Counted from the stretch's first letter, positions 11,122 through 22,657 are shown. The stretch: DNA of 64,000 bases from Cheilinus undulatus (GCF_018320785.1 NC_054886.1:28717732-28781731), one strand, 5' to 3'. Notes: generated by a model from the letters alone, not told the origin. A program made the numbers and translations.

Positions 11122-11461
11122 GTGACAGAAGAATGTGGATAAAGATCTCAGATTTCCTGGTAAGTCTTTTTTATCTGTGAAACATTAAACTGCTGAACAG
11201 AGGATAATATAAATGGCTCCATGTTAGTGAACAAAAAACAGAGCATATCATTAGAAATGTTCTCATAATTCATCCTCAGTCTTGTAAATCACATCTTCCT
11301 GTGGCGCCCTCTGGTGGTAGAATCAGGAGGGAAACTGTGTGATTCTGTGATGTACAGATGTTTCAGCCTTTATCTTCTTCCAGCTGTGTGTCCTTCAGGA
11401 GTGACTGGTATAAAGAAAAACCTCTGAGCTTCATGGAGGGACATCAGTCTGCTGAGCAAAT
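11122..11461 (+). CDS. NLR-type 5' exons, copy 2
   Basis: Nearly base-for-base copy of 3,538-3,877. Exon a is 11,122-11,159 with an ATG at 11,133. Exon b ends at 11,461 and encodes the same CVSFRSDWYKEKPLSF repeat unit. Acceptors and donors are preserved. It lies closest to the downstream repeat exons, so it is the better candidate for the 5' end of the NLR gene. It ends in phase 2, which joins correctly to 14,052. The duplicated tract includes about 450 bp of upstream intron-like sequence and continues downstream into the hAT-like element at 11,546. Confidence 0.55.
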
Positions 11462-11545
11462 GTAAGAATGTCATCTGATTGTCTCTTGGATTGAAGCTCT
11501 TGAACCAGTCGTATTCATTTTTATTAAAGCCATCATTATCTTGCG

Positions 11546-13449
11546 CAGTGGTTCTTAACCTTTTCAACCTGTGACCCCCAAAATAAAGGTGCCAGAGACC
11601 AGGGACCATAAACATTCAAGAATAGTCATGTGTAGAAAAGGGTGTCCATAAGGGGGATAAAGGGGTGAGCTTTCTGGGGCCCAGCCAGACTGGAGGATCA
11701 TGGAGTTAGCAAAATCATGATTCATTATAAAGTAGAGCTGTGTTTTATATTTAACCTGAATAATACCCACAAAGCAACAAAGATCTTTTTTATTCAATTG
11801 TGCCATAGTATATCGCCTTCTAAAAATGTAAATCACTTTTCTTAAAAAAAAAAAAAATCAAAATGGGTTAAAAATGGCAGAAATTGGTGAAAAAAGTGGT
11901 AAAATCAGATTTTAAAATGGGTTAGAAGTGGCAAAAATTTGATTAAAGTGGCAAAGAAAGAGGCAAAAATGGACATGCAAAGTGGTAAATGGGGATTAGA
12001 AAGTGGCGGACTGGGTTTGAAGTGGCAACAGTGGTGGAAAATTTGGTGAAATGGGATATAAAATTGTGAAAAAGTGTTTTAAACTGGAAAAAAATGGTTA
12101 ACTGAGGCAGAAATGTGTTAATCTGGCAAAAGGGGTATAAAGAATGGTGAAATGTGGTTAAAATTGGTGTAAAAAGGGGTTAATAGTGGTTATCATGGCT
12201 CAACTGTGGCAATAATGGGAAGAAAGTGGCAAGAATGAGTTTAGAGTGGTAAAAACAGGCAGAAAATATTGGTGGGAAGTGTTTAAAATAGACATATAAG
12301 GGTTTTAATTGGCAAAAAAATGTTAAAGTTGGCAAAAATTGGTGGGAAAAAGTGATGGAAAAAGGTTTAAATGTGGAAAAATTGGTGGTAAGTGGTAACA
12401 ATGGGTGAAAAAAGGGAAAAAATTGGTTCAAATTGTTCAAAAAATGGACAAAAAGTGACAACCTAACCCTAACCCAAAAAGTTTGACACACTTTTCAGCT
12501 CCAAAATGAGGAAACTGTCATATCCTTTGAACAGAATTAAAACAGGTTAAAATTGCTAAAATGGGTTAATAATGGCAAAAACTGAAGGAAACGGCGCTGA
12601 AATTTGATTTTAAAAGTAGCAAAAGTGCTTAGAAGTTTAATTAAATACAGAAAAAACAGGCAATAATGGGTAAAAGTAGCAACAAATGATGTAAAAAGTG
12701 GTAAAAAGGCATTCAAAGGTGACAGAGTGGCAAAATGGGTGGAAAATAAAGTAAAATGCCAACAAGAAATTGGCAGAAATGGGTTTAATGGGAAAAATGG
12801 GCATAACATATAGTGAGATGTGGTTAAAATGGGCAAAAGTGTATGTAAAAAGTGGTAAAGAGGGGTTAATAGAGGCAATAATGGGTTAACAGAGGCAATA
12901 ATAGGTGAAAAGTAGCAAGAATTGGTTTAGAAGTGTCAAAAACCGGCAGAAAAGTGGTGGAAATGTTTTGAAATTGACAAAAATGTGGCAAAGATGTGTT
13001 TAATTTGGCCAAAAATTGGTGGGAGGAAGTGATGAGAACAGGTTCAAATCTGGCAAAATTGGTTGAAAGTGGCAAAAGTGGGTTGAAATTGTGCAAAATT
13101 GATGAAAAGTGTAAAATAATTGTAGCCAAATTGGGTGGGAAAAGTGGTTAAAAAGTAGCACAAATGAATGCTTTTAACATTAGAACCCACCTATAGTTTG
13201 ACACACTTTCAGCTCCAAACTGTTAATCAGGATTCTAGCAACAATGCTGCTGATAAAACACACATTTCAGCATAAATCTCCCCAAATGACCATGTTTTAC
13301 ATTTAACTCATTTTATGCATATATTTGTATAAAAATGGGTAAAATACACATTGAAAAAATATTCGTAGTTTTTTAAAGGCATCTGGTGACCCCATCACAG
13401 TGTCTTGGGACCCCAAAGGGGGTCCTGACCCCAACATTGAGAACCACTG
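11546..13449 (+). mobile_element. hAT-like element with both termini and GGCAAAAATGGG-type array
   Basis: Left end cagtggttcttaacc, right end ggaccccaaagggggtcctg... closing with gagaaccactg, giving inverted termini about 1.9 kb apart. The 8-bp flanks (atcttgcg and ctttagct) do not match, so the target duplication has decayed or one end is secondary. The interior is a degenerate array of 'agtggcaaaaatgggttaaa' units. Confidence 0.7.
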
Positions 13450-13472
13450 CTTTAGCTTACTTAAAAGTATTA

Positions 13473-13903
13473 CAGTTGAAACTAGAAGTTCACACACATG
13501 CATCTCTAACTGTACCCAAGGATGAACAATCCTCTTCCTGATATCTTGGCTGATTTTTCTGGATTTTCCCATGATGCAACACAAGTAAGCAGGGTGTCTG
13601 AAGTGTGCCTTAAAACACATCCACAGGTGAGCCTCCAATTAACTCGGTTAACCTATCAGAAGCTTCCAAAGCCATGACATCATCATCTAAGCTTTCCCAA
13701 ATTGTTTAAAGGCATAGTAACCTTAGTGTATGCAAACTAAAATGTAACTAAATAATCCTCTCTCATTATTCTGGCATTCAGCAAATAGAATAATTTTGGT
13801 TATTCTACCTGAGCTAAAACAGGAAAAGTTTAGTCTGATTTCATGTCAGACAATGAGAAAAAAAGTTTTGTTTTTATGCTGTGTAAACTTCTGGTTTCAA
13901 CTG
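13473..13903. mobile_element. Sleeping Beauty-type Tc1 MITE
   Basis: Ends cagttgaaactagaagtt and aacttctggtttcaactg are inverted repeats resembling Sleeping Beauty-type Tc1 termini, flanked by TA on both sides. Inside, the minus strand keeps a transposase N-terminal start, MGKSRKISQDIRKRIV, which fits the helix-turn-helix of Tc1 transposases. The 431-bp length and lack of a catalytic domain mark a deleted, non-autonomous copy. Confidence 0.85.
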
Positions 13904-14051
13904 TACCAGCTGTGGAAAGGTCTATAAAAGAGCTGCGATGATGCACAGGAAAAAAAAGGTATAAAGTGCCGATGTGTTCTTTTTGCTTGAATCCTCAAAT
14001 CTGAAACGTTAGCAAAAAAATAGTAAAGTCTACATAACCGTCTTCATGCAG

Positions 14052-14144
14052 ACTTGGACCCACTCCCAGCTGTGCCTCTATCAAGAGTGACCACTCAAAG
14101 GCGTGGTCTGCTAAATTTAGAGATGGACACCCTGCTGATCAAAG
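14052..14144 (+). CDS. NLR repeat exon 1
   Basis: Acceptor tcttcatgcag, donor gtgaga. The 93-bp exon (phase 2 in, phase 2 out) encodes LGPTPSCASIKSDHSKAW and ends DGHPADQR, the repeat seen in the N-terminal part of fish NLRC3-like proteins upstream of FISNA. Function of these repeats is not established. Confidence 0.75.
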
Positions 14145-14237
14145 GTGAGAGCTTATCCCACATATTTGTCCATTTTAAAAAGTGGTTTTAGCAGCACTGT
14201 ACTGTTGAAGTTTTCAGTGTTAATGTTTATCCACCAG

Positions 14238-14372
14238 TGGTTATGATTCTGTCTGTGGTGACAATGAGAATCCAGACTCTGTTGGACCTGAACCCAGCTG
14301 TCTGCCCATCCAGAGTGACCGGTCGATGGGCGAACCTGATTTTAAAGATGAAAATCCCCATGACAGTCAGAG
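14238..14372 (+). CDS. NLR repeat exon 2
   Basis: Acceptor tatccaccag, donor gtgacg (weaker than the others). The 135-bp exon keeps phase 2 at both ends and encodes PEPSCLPIQSDRSMGEPDF followed by an acidic linker. Same repeat class as 14,052-14,144, and 93 bp downstream of it. Open in frame with both neighbours. Confidence 0.75.
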
Positions 14373-14409
14373 GTGACGTATGAAAACTTCACGTTCCTCT
14401 AAAGGAGGG

Positions 14410-14850
14410 TTAAAGGGGGGAGCTTCACCTGGGGCCCAGCCAAACTGGGGGTTAGCAAAATCATGGTCCATTGTTAATTTAAGCTTGATATCCATGATTA
14501 ATATTTAACCTAAATAATAACCACTCTTCTCAAAGTAACAAATGTCTTTTTTTATTCATTTCTACTGCAGTATATGGCCTTCACAATAATATAAATCCCT
14601 TTTCTTAAAACCTGACCACATCTTAATGCAGACATTTTTCTTTTACAGCTTTTCTGATTACTTTGATTTCAGCATAAATCTCACCAAACAACCATGTTTT
14701 TATTTTACATTTAACTAATTTCATGCTCAATTTTCATTAAAAAATTGGTATACAGTTTATATCATTTTAAAAATACTCATAGTTTTTTGTGGCATCTTGT
14801 GCCCCCTCTCAAGGGGGCCCTGACCCCCACATGGAGGACTACTTTACCGA
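14410..14850 (+). mobile_element. Degenerate hAT-like element
   Basis: Shares 'ggggcccagccaaactggggg...gcaaaatcatg' and 'aagggggccctgacccccacatggag' with the interior and right end of the 11,546 element, without the satellite array. About 14,851-15,290 looks like another dispersed repeat fragment that I cannot name. Confidence 0.5.
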
Positions 14851-15341
14851 AGTATTGAAAGTGGAGTTCTGTCCCATTCCAGCTTGATGTTCATCTTCAG
14901 TTTCTAAACAGTGCTAGATTCCTGTTGAATTTTTTGCTTCATAATGTGCTACACTTTTTCAATGCGAGAAGGTTCTAGTACCTGCACTCTGTTATTGTGA
15001 AGCCATGTTGTTGTGACTCGTGCAAAGTGGATTGGAATTGTCTTGTGACAAGTCAGACCACAGCACACTTTTTTACACTTTCACTGAGCACAGGCCCAGA
15101 GAAGTTGGAGGCACATCTGGATATTAATACATGGCTTTTTCCTTTGCGTTGTAGTCTTAACTTACATTTGTAGTACTGTGATAACTGACAGTGGTTTTCC
15201 AAAGTGTTCCTGAGCCATCACAAAATAAATGATGCCAGTTTTTAATGCAGTACTGCACTGGTTTAGTTCTTCAGTTTTTTTCTTGAACCCTCAAATTTGA
15301 AATGTGGCTAAAACAAATTCTCCATTACCATCTTCATGCAG

Positions 15342-15437
15342 ACTTGGACACACTCCCAGCCATGTTTCATGTAAGAGTGACTCTTCAAAGGAGTGGTTTA
15401 CTGACTTTAAAGATGGACAACACCCTGCTGATCAAAG
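15342..15437 (+). CDS. NLR repeat exon 3
   Basis: Acceptor tcttcatgcag and donor gtgaga as in repeat exon 1, of which it is a tandem duplicate about 1.29 kb away with matching intron flanks. It encodes LGHTPSHVSCKSDSSKEW and DGQHPADQR in 96 bp, phase 2 at both ends. Open and apparently usable. Confidence 0.7.
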
Positions 15438-15530
15438 GTGAGAGTTTATCCCGCATTTTTGTCCATTTTAAAAAGTGATTTTAGCAGCACTGTACTGTTG
15501 AAGTTTTCAGTGTTCATGTTTATCCACCAG

Positions 15531-15642
15531 TGGTTTTGATTCTGTCTGTAGTGACCATGAGAATTCAGACTCTGTTAGACCTGCACCCAGCTGTTTGTCC
15601 ATCCAGAGTGGCTGGTTGATGGGCAATCCTACTGATTTTTAA
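15531..15642 (+). pseudogene. NLR repeat exon 4, broken
   Basis: Tandem duplicate of repeat exon 2, with the same acceptor and a shared start (DSVC..ENSDSV.PAPSCLSIQS). Relative to exon 2 one extra T in the 'gattttaaa' stretch creates a TAA at 15,640. Immediately after, the sequence changes into a hAT-like terminus (agtggttttcaaccctg), so the exon's end and donor are gone. The transcript could still skip it. Confidence 0.65.
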
Positions 15643-15949
15643 ACCTGTAGTGTAGAGAAGTGGTTTTCAACCCTGTTTTTGCCCAAGGCACACCTCAGGT
15701 TAAGCCAAAACCTCAAGATCTATTCATATAGACTCTTTAAAAAATATTACAGTCAAGGTTGCCCACAAGGTTGATCCCAACCAACTGGGGTTCATGGAGG
15801 TCAGCAAAACCATGGTCCATTGTTAGATTAAGCTTTGATAACTAGTATATTCAATCCAAATAATAAAGGCTCTTATCAAAGCAACAAAAATTTGATTTAT
15901 TTATTTGTGCTTTGGTACAATGTGGCCTTCTAAAAATGTAAAATTCATA

Positions 15950-16510
15950 GCAGGGCAATAATGTGTGCAAATAACAGGATGCCAGAAAATAAAGCAGACG
16001 AAATTGAGACAACTTTATTGAGAAGAACTGAATAATTGTAAAAAGAGTGGCAAAAATGGGTTAAAGGTGATTTTAAAAAATGGAAAAATTGGGCAAAAAG
16101 GTGGCAAAAATGAGATTAAAGTGGTAAAAAATGTGGCAAAATCGAGCAAAAAGTGGGTTAAAAGTAAAATAAATAGGGGCGCAGGTGGCCAAGTGGTTAA
16201 GGCGCGCCCCATATACGTGGACGGCCCAGGTTCGAATCCAGCCTGAGGCCCTTTACCGCATGTCTCTCACCACTCTCATCCCTGTTTCCAACTCTATCCA
16301 CTGTCCTCCTCTATCAAAAAAGGCAAGAAAATTCCCAAAATAAAACTTAAAAAAAAAAAGTAAGACAAAAGACAAGGGTAAAAAAAAACAAGAAAAACAG
16401 GTTAAAAGTGGTGAAGAGAAGAGTCAAAAATGTGACACAACTGACGAGAAAGTGGAAAAAATGTACAAAAAGGTTCAAATGCAACTAAATGAAGTGGCAA
16501 AAAGCAGCAA
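15950..16510. repeat. Degenerate GGCAAAAATGGG-type array, interrupted by a SINE
   Basis: Two stretches (about 16,010-16,170 and 16,380-16,510) of 'agtggcaaaaatgggttaaa'-like units, split by the SINE at 16,176-16,360. The open frames across it are Phe/Leu-rich artefacts. Confidence 0.65.
16176..16360 (+). mobile_element. tRNA-derived SINE
   Basis: Head carries pol III promoter boxes: box A-like tggccaagtggttaaggc near 16,186 and box B ggttcgaatcc at 16,229-16,239. The body reads 'ctttaccgcatgtctctcac' and the end is A-rich. This layout fits a fish tRNA-derived SINE. It is not a functional tRNA gene, because the 3' acceptor-stem half is replaced by the SINE body. Confidence 0.85.
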
Positions 16511-17319
16511 AAATGGTTCTTGTCACTGAGCCAACTTTTTTGAAATGTGACACTGCCACGAGTTTCAGATTGTGTATATATTTCCAAAACATTTGAATTT
16601 TATCAGTTTAAACATTGAACATGGATGGTAAATGATTTGGAAATCCCTGTGCTCTGTTTTTTCGGACATTGTCAACAATGTCCCAGCTATTTTGGAATCT
16701 GAGTTTGTATATAGAGTTGATTGTTATATTATGATATTTCTTACACAGAGCTCAGCACCAAAGATCAGAGGTTCCAGTTGGTGGGTCTACCCTGCAGCAT
16801 CAAACACAGCTGGACTCCGTAATTATGGTATGTAAATACACTGAGCATTTACAGACACGTAACTATAGCACTACTCATTATAACGGACAGCAGAAGAGCT
16901 GGTGTTGACGACAGGTAACTATGTTTCAGAGGTAGATTCAACCAACTTAACACAAATATCATCAGTTCTGTCAAAGCCGTTTACTCATCTTAAAGGCCCA
17001 CACAAACAGAGAAACATAAAAAGACTGATCTGAAACAGTTAAAACTCCATACACAGGAAGTGATCTTAAACTTTTGCCCAAGACGTTGCTAAGCTGTTGT
17101 ATGCCTCATAAAATGGTTTGCTAGAATCTGTTACTGACACTGAAAGGTTACTAAACTTTCCTTTTACAAAATGTGCACTACACAGTTTACCACATGGAAT
17201 TTACGGACAAGAGCAATAATTTAGCACAGGCAACCCTAAAGAAGCTATGTTCTTTTTGCTGTCCAGACTGGAGTAAGACTGACAATTTGACATCAAGATT
17301 AGTAAATACAATGCATTTC
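16511..17319. other. Intronic stretch with no recognised gene
   Basis: Lies between the NLR repeat exons and the FISNA exon. A frame at 16,760-16,828 has plausible splice-like borders but no recognisable similarity and does not keep phase with its neighbours. Confidence 0.4.
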
Positions 17320-19352
17320 AAGGGGACATATTGTGCAAAAATCACCTTTTCAGGCTTTTTTAACAAAATAAGTGCCCCTGTCCTGTCCACAATCCCCTCA
17401 AGTACCAAAAAATTCTATTCCCTCCCCCCTCTCTTTCTCCACCTTTCAGAAAATGTGTGCTAAAACAAGCCGTTCTCAGATTCTCCCCTGATGATGTCAT
17501 GAGGGGAGTTAGCACCGCCCCCCAGGTTTGGTTGGCTCAAAAATCTGTGTATCATTTGTCGTTTAATATTTGATTGATAATTGAAAAAGAATTTTTTTGA
17601 AAAAATGTTCCATTTTCTTGTTTTCATTTCTGAAACGAAATCAAATTAACAGGAAATGATGCGTCTTTTTGACTTTGGCTATTAATGTTGGGATCAGAGA
17701 ATGTAATATGAAAAACAGGCGTAAGCAGTTAGTATGATTTCAATATTAATTTGCATAACCTGGTGCAGGTGTTGTGCTCAGAAAAGCATCCTGAGACTCA
17801 CATGCCCATTGCTGAGGAGTTCACACTTCCTGGAATGATATGCGGAACACAAACACTAAGTTAAGTCATGTTCCTGCACTTGTGCTCCTTCATTTGCATT
17901 CGTGCCATGCTTTGGTCCACCTTGTTCTTCCGTGCCAGAGCCAGGGAAGCATGCTGGCTCCAAGCACGGAAGAGTGTACTCATGCTGGTCAAATGTACTG
18001 GACTTTTAGGCTCAAATGTATCCAGGCATAGTACAGATTGCCTAGTGTGAGTGCGCCCTAACTCAGGGTGCTGGCGTTTGTGTTCCCGTATATCAATGGT
18101 TCTCAAACTTTTTTTTCCAAGTAACACCAAAAATCAAGCTGAAGTCTTAAGGCACACCATTTTCATGTCCTTGCAAAATAGCCTCTGTCACATGCTACAA
18201 TATGTCCCAACTTTATGCAACGTGAGCGAGTGCCAGCTACAAAATCAGTTTGGTCACAGTTTCCTTTTGTAGTATCCCAACAGCCTGAGAGTGATGGACT
18301 GCAATACAGCTCGATGGTGCGAGGTTTATTCCCAGTCTCCCTGTTTCTATTTTCCTCTCTGTTGCTTGCATTGAGATAGACAAGTAAAAAAGGAAGAGGT
18401 AGCACAGAGGATGACAAGGAACCAAGAGTGTCCTACCAGAAGATATTCTTAATTTTCTTTCTCTTTTCTCACTCATTAAACTTATCTTGTTTTACAAAGT
18501 GGAGATTGTGATGCATGTGTTTTCTCCATATCCTTTAATGCCATTTTATGATCTGACTTTTGCTAACATGGAGGCAAAACTATGTGGCTCACAGCAATTA
18601 GAGGCTAGTCAATACTAGGTGCCACACCTCAGACTCTCCGTTTTCTAAATAAAGCATGAAATATCATATTTTTACATGTGGAAAACAGTCCATTTCCAGG
18701 GCAGAGAACTGCATATTTAACAGGTTAACAGACAGTGGTTATGCAATGTTGCTTGATGCAATGCAATCTCTCATGCGCTATAGACATGGGTTATAGTAGT
18801 TTTGGTTGCTGCATAGTTGTAGTAATAATGTGTAGTTAGACAAATTCCCAAGGCACACCTAGACTTGCCTTTAGGCACACCAGTGTGCCACGGCACACCA
18901 TTTGAGAACCACTGCTGTATATCATTACAGGAAGCATGAACTCCTCAGCGATGGGCATGTGATTCTCAGGATGCTTCTCTGAGCACAACACCTGCACCAG
19001 GTTATGCTAATCAATATTGACTGCTTACAGCTGTTTTTCATATTACATTCTCTGATCCCAACATAAATAGCAAAAGTCAAAAATATGCATCATTTCTGTT
19101 AATTTGATTTTGTTTCAGAAATGTAAACTACATAGAAAATGATCAGTGTTTTCATTATTTGATTTAGTTTTTAACGACAGAAAAGGAAGCAATGAGCCAT
19201 TTTTCATTTATTTGTTATTCTATTATCAACCAAATATTAAATGAACAAATGGTAGACAATTTTTTTTTCACCAACAGACTTCAGAGACATATTTTGGGGA
19301 CCTCTGAGACCAATATAAACTTGTCTTAAAAGGGTAAAATATGTCCCCTTTA
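17320..19352. mobile_element. Fold-back DNA element with long inverted arms
   Basis: Left end aggggacatattgtgcaaaaa and right end aaaatatgtccccttt are inverted. Internal arms also pair: 17,690-17,840 (ctggtgcaggtgttgtgctc...) is the reverse complement of about 18,930-19,060. The terminal sequence resembles fish Kolobok-type MITEs, which use TTAA targets; a TTAA follows the right end, but the left flank (tttc) does not match. It is split by a younger hAT-like element at 18,094-18,914. Confidence 0.7.
18094..18914 (+). mobile_element. Nested hAT-like element with near-perfect 8-bp target duplication
   Basis: Termini caatggttctcaaac and tttgagaaccactg are inverted, flanked by ccgtatat and ctgtatat (7 of 8 match). 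It sits in the loop of the fold-back element and is therefore younger. No transposase is visible in its 821 bp. Confidence 0.8.
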
Positions 19353-19498
19353 AGTATGGTTTTGCTTAATTACTCTGAGACAGTACCCCCTACATTGTGA
19401 ACCAGTCGGTCACTTTTAAGACCAGCAGGCTTACCATCTGCTACTCTCATTTAAAACTCAGATCCACAAGACAAAATTTCCTTTTTGTTCTGTTCTAG

Positions 19499-19706
19499 CT
19501 GCTGAAAGAGAAAATTGAGAGTTTTTTCATGAGCGAGATGGAGTGGATCCACAGAGTTCTGAGCTTAGGTGGTCCGAGGAAGGATGAGGAGGTGTTGAAC
19601 AGTGAAGAGGAGGTGCGGAGGAGGAGCAGCAGAGAGGCATTTCTGAAGATCACTGAGAATTTCTTAAGAAGCATGAAGCAGGAGGATCTGGCTGATTTTC
19701 TGCAAG
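19499..19706 (+). CDS. NLR pre-FISNA exon
   Basis: Acceptor tgttctgttctag, donor gtagaa. It encodes 69 residues, with 'SSREAFLKITENFLRSMKQ' as the diagnostic piece, a helical segment that precedes FISNA in fish NLRC3-like proteins. The first frame-compatible Met is at 19,529, but the open frame extends back to the acceptor, so this is an internal exon rather than the start. It begins in phase 0, whereas the visible repeat exons end in phase 2. A linking exon is therefore missing from this reading. It ends in phase 1 and joins in frame to 19,801. Confidence 0.8.
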
Positions 19707-19800
19707 GTAGAAAGATGATAGAACATAATAGAAATGGGAAAGGGAGGCAAAATGATGCAGCTTTTTCTGTCGCTCACTTATTCAATGTGGTTTTATCCAG

Positions 19801-21592
19801 GAACTGTTGCTGCTGACTGCCCAAGTAAACTCAAATCCAGCCTAAAGAAGAAGTTCCAGTCTGTGTTTGAAGGGATTGAAAAAGCAGGAAACTCAACCCT
19901 TCTGAATCAGATCTACACAGAGCTCTACATCACTGAGGGGGGACCTGGAGAGGTCAACGATGAACACGAGGTCAGAAAGATTGAAACAGCATCCAGGAAA
20001 CTACACAGACCAGAGACAACCATCAGACAAGAAGACATCTTTAAAGTTTTGCCTGGGAGAGATGGACCAATCAGAACAGTGATGACGAAGGGCGTGGCTG
20101 GCATTGGGAAAACAGTCTTAACTCAGAAGTTCGCTCTGGACTGGGCTGAAGGCAAAACCAACCAGGACATCCAGTTCACTTTTCCGTTCACTTTCAGAGA
20201 GCTGAATGTGCTGAGAGAGAAGAAGTTCAGCTTGGTGGAGCTCGTTCATCACTTCTTCACTGAAATCAGAGAAACAGGAATCAGCCGGTTTGAAGAGTTC
20301 CAGGTCGTCTTCATCTTTGACGGGCTGGATGAGTGTCGACTTCCTCTGGATTTCCTCAAAAATGAGATCCTGACTGATGCCACAGAGTCCACCTCAGTGG
20401 ATGTGCTCCTGACGAACCTCATCAAAGGAAACCTGCTTCCATCTGCTCGCCTCTGGATAACCACACGACCTGCAGCAGCCAATCAGATCCCTCCTAAATG
20501 TGTTGACAGGGTGACTGAGGTCAGAGGGTTCACCGACCCACAGAAGGAGGAGTACTTCAGGAAGAGGTTCAAAAAGAATCAGGCAAACAAGATCATCTCC
20601 CACATCAAGACATCCAGAAGCCTCCACATCATGTGCCACATGCCGGTCTTCTGCTGGATCACTGCTACAGTTCTGGAGGATCTGCTGAAGACCAGAGAGG
20701 CAGAAGAGCTGCCCAAGACCCTGACTGAGATGTACATCCACTTCCTGGTGGTTCAAACCAAACGGAAAACCATCAAGTATGATGGAGGTACTGACACAGA
20801 TACCCTTTGGAGTCCAGAAAGCAGGAAGACGATTGAGTCTCTGGGGAAACTGGCTTTTGAGCAGCTCCAGGAAGGAAATCTGATCTTCTATGAATCAGAC
20901 CTGATGGGGTGTGACATCGATATCAGCAAAGCCTCGAGGTACTCGGGAGTGTTCACACAAGTCTCTATAGAGGAGAGAGGACTGTACCCGGAAAAAGTGT
21001 TCTGCTTCGTCCATCTGAGTGTCCAGGAGTTCCTGGCTGCTTTTCATGTCCACCTGACCCTCACCAACTCTGGAGTCAATCTGATGTCAGAAGGGCCAAC
21101 AGCATCCCTGATCCCTGGAGACAACCCTGAACTGAAACACCTCCACCAGTGTGCTGTAGACCAGGCTTTGCAGAGTCCAAATGGACACCTGGACTTGTTC
21201 CTTCGCTTCCTTTTCGGTCTTTCACTGACAACAAATCAGAACTTTCTCCGAGGTCTGCTGACACAGACAGGAAGTGACTCACAGACCAGTCAGGAAACAG
21301 CCCAGTACATCAAGACAAAGATCAGTGAGAATACATCCGCAGAGAAAAGCATCAATCTGTTCCACTGTCTCAACGAACTGAATGATCGTTCTCTGGTTGA
21401 GGAGATCCAACAGTCCATGAGATCAGGACGCCTCTCCACAGATGAACTGTCTCCTGCTCAGTGGTCAGCTCTGGTCTTCATCTTGCTGTCATCAGAAAAT
21501 GATCTGGATGTGTTTGACCTGAAGAAGTACTCCGCTTCAGAGGAGGCTCTCCTGAGGCTGCTGCCAGTGGTCAAAGCATCAAAGAAAGCTCT
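19801..21592 (+). CDS. NLR FISNA-NACHT exon (NLRC3/NLRP12-like)
   Basis: Large 1,792-bp exon characteristic of fish NLR-C genes, a cytosolic innate-immune sensor family. It starts after ttttatccag and ends before gtaggt; the open frame runs four bases further to a TAG that the splice removes. FISNA occupies about the first 70 residues (KLKSSLKKKFQSVFEGIEKA, YTELYITEGG). NACHT follows: Walker A GVAGIGKT, Walker B VFIFDGLDECR, sensor region LWITTRPAAA, then helical NACHT-associated domains with FCFVHLSVQEFLAAF. All ATP-binding motifs are intact and no stop or frameshift is present. It keeps frame with the two LRR exons and the B30.2 exon downstream, so the gene looks functional from here on. 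Which orthologue it is cannot be told, as these genes number in the hundreds in many fishes. Confidence 0.92.
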
Positions 21593-21674
21593 GTAGGTGG
21601 ATAAATTAAACATATTTTTATGTTCATGTCAAGTTGCATGCTTCGGTTTGTGCTCATCTCTAATTCCTCCTCAG

Positions 21675-21848
21675 GTTGAGCGGTTGTAACCTATCAGAGA
21701 GAAGCTGTGAAGCACTGTCCTCAGTTCTCAGCTCCCAGTCCTCAAGTCTAAAAGAGCTGGATATGAGTAACAACGACCTGGAGGATTTGGGACTGAAGCG
21801 GCTCTGTGCTGGGCTAGGAAGTCCACACTGTAAGCTGGAAACTCTCAG
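21675..21848 (+). CDS. NLR leucine-rich repeat exon 1
   Basis: A 174-bp LRR exon, acceptor cctcctcag, donor gtcagg. It encodes [20 protein letters not shown] and a second LRR half ([19 protein letters not shown]), ending CKLETLR. Phase 2 in and out, the standard modular LRR exon of this family. Confidence 0.9.
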
Positions 21849-22657
21849 GTCAGGATTCAGCTGTCTTGATCCTTTTGATTAGGGTAGCGAAACTTTGAGA
21901 AACAGTGGCAATAAAGTATGCAATTTTACCTGCAAAGTATATTTCCATGTGCAAAACAGGGAAATGTTACATGTAAATGGAAAGTTTTATATCAATTTAA
22001 CAATCAGACTTTTAGTTATCTGGAGGTCAAAGTCATTTGGACAACATTCAGCTATAATGTGATGATTTATTGTTTACTGAATTATTTCCTGTAGATCAAG
22101 GGTTTCAAACTCAATCATAGCAGGGGCCGGATTCTGGGTTTAGGTCTAACCTGAGAGCCAAACAGGGTCAACATTTAACCAAAACTGTCAACCTCATTTT
22201 CAGTAATTAAATATGAAAAACGGCACTGATGATAAATCATTTGGAAATTCAAAAAAGTCAAAATGATAAGTATTAAAAAAATACAATTTATTAGTTCAAA
22301 AGATCAGAATACAATATCAAAAATTTAAAAAAAAAAGTTTTTAAAGAGCAAATATATGAGGAGAAAGTTAAAATCATAAGTTTGAAAAGTCAAAATCTGA
22401 GATCAAATTTGAAATCATGAATTTAAAAGTCAAAATATGACTTAAAATTTTAAATTGTGAGTCTGATAGGTCAAAATATGGGACTAAAAAGCCAAAAATT
22501 AGAAGTTGAAAATGTCAAAATATGAGCTAAAATTGAAAATGATGACTTAAAGAGGTAAAATTATGACTTAAATTCAAAATTGGGAGTCTAAAAGGTCAAA
22601 ATATGACATAAAAATTACAAATTATTCATTCAAAATGTCAAAATATGAGAAAACTAG

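Noticed and set aside
12180-13129. Minus-strand Phe/Pro/Leu-rich frames resembling multi-pass membrane proteins
   Set aside because: Translation of the satellite inside the 11,546-13,449 hAT-like element, not a membrane protein.
16176-16260. Possible tRNA gene
   Set aside because: A and B boxes are present, but the 3' half does not close an acceptor stem and runs into a SINE body with an A-rich tail.
16750-16835. Possible NLR linking exon before 19,499
   Set aside because: Splice-like borders exist, but the encoded residues show no family resemblance and the phases (0 in, 1 out) do not bridge the gap.
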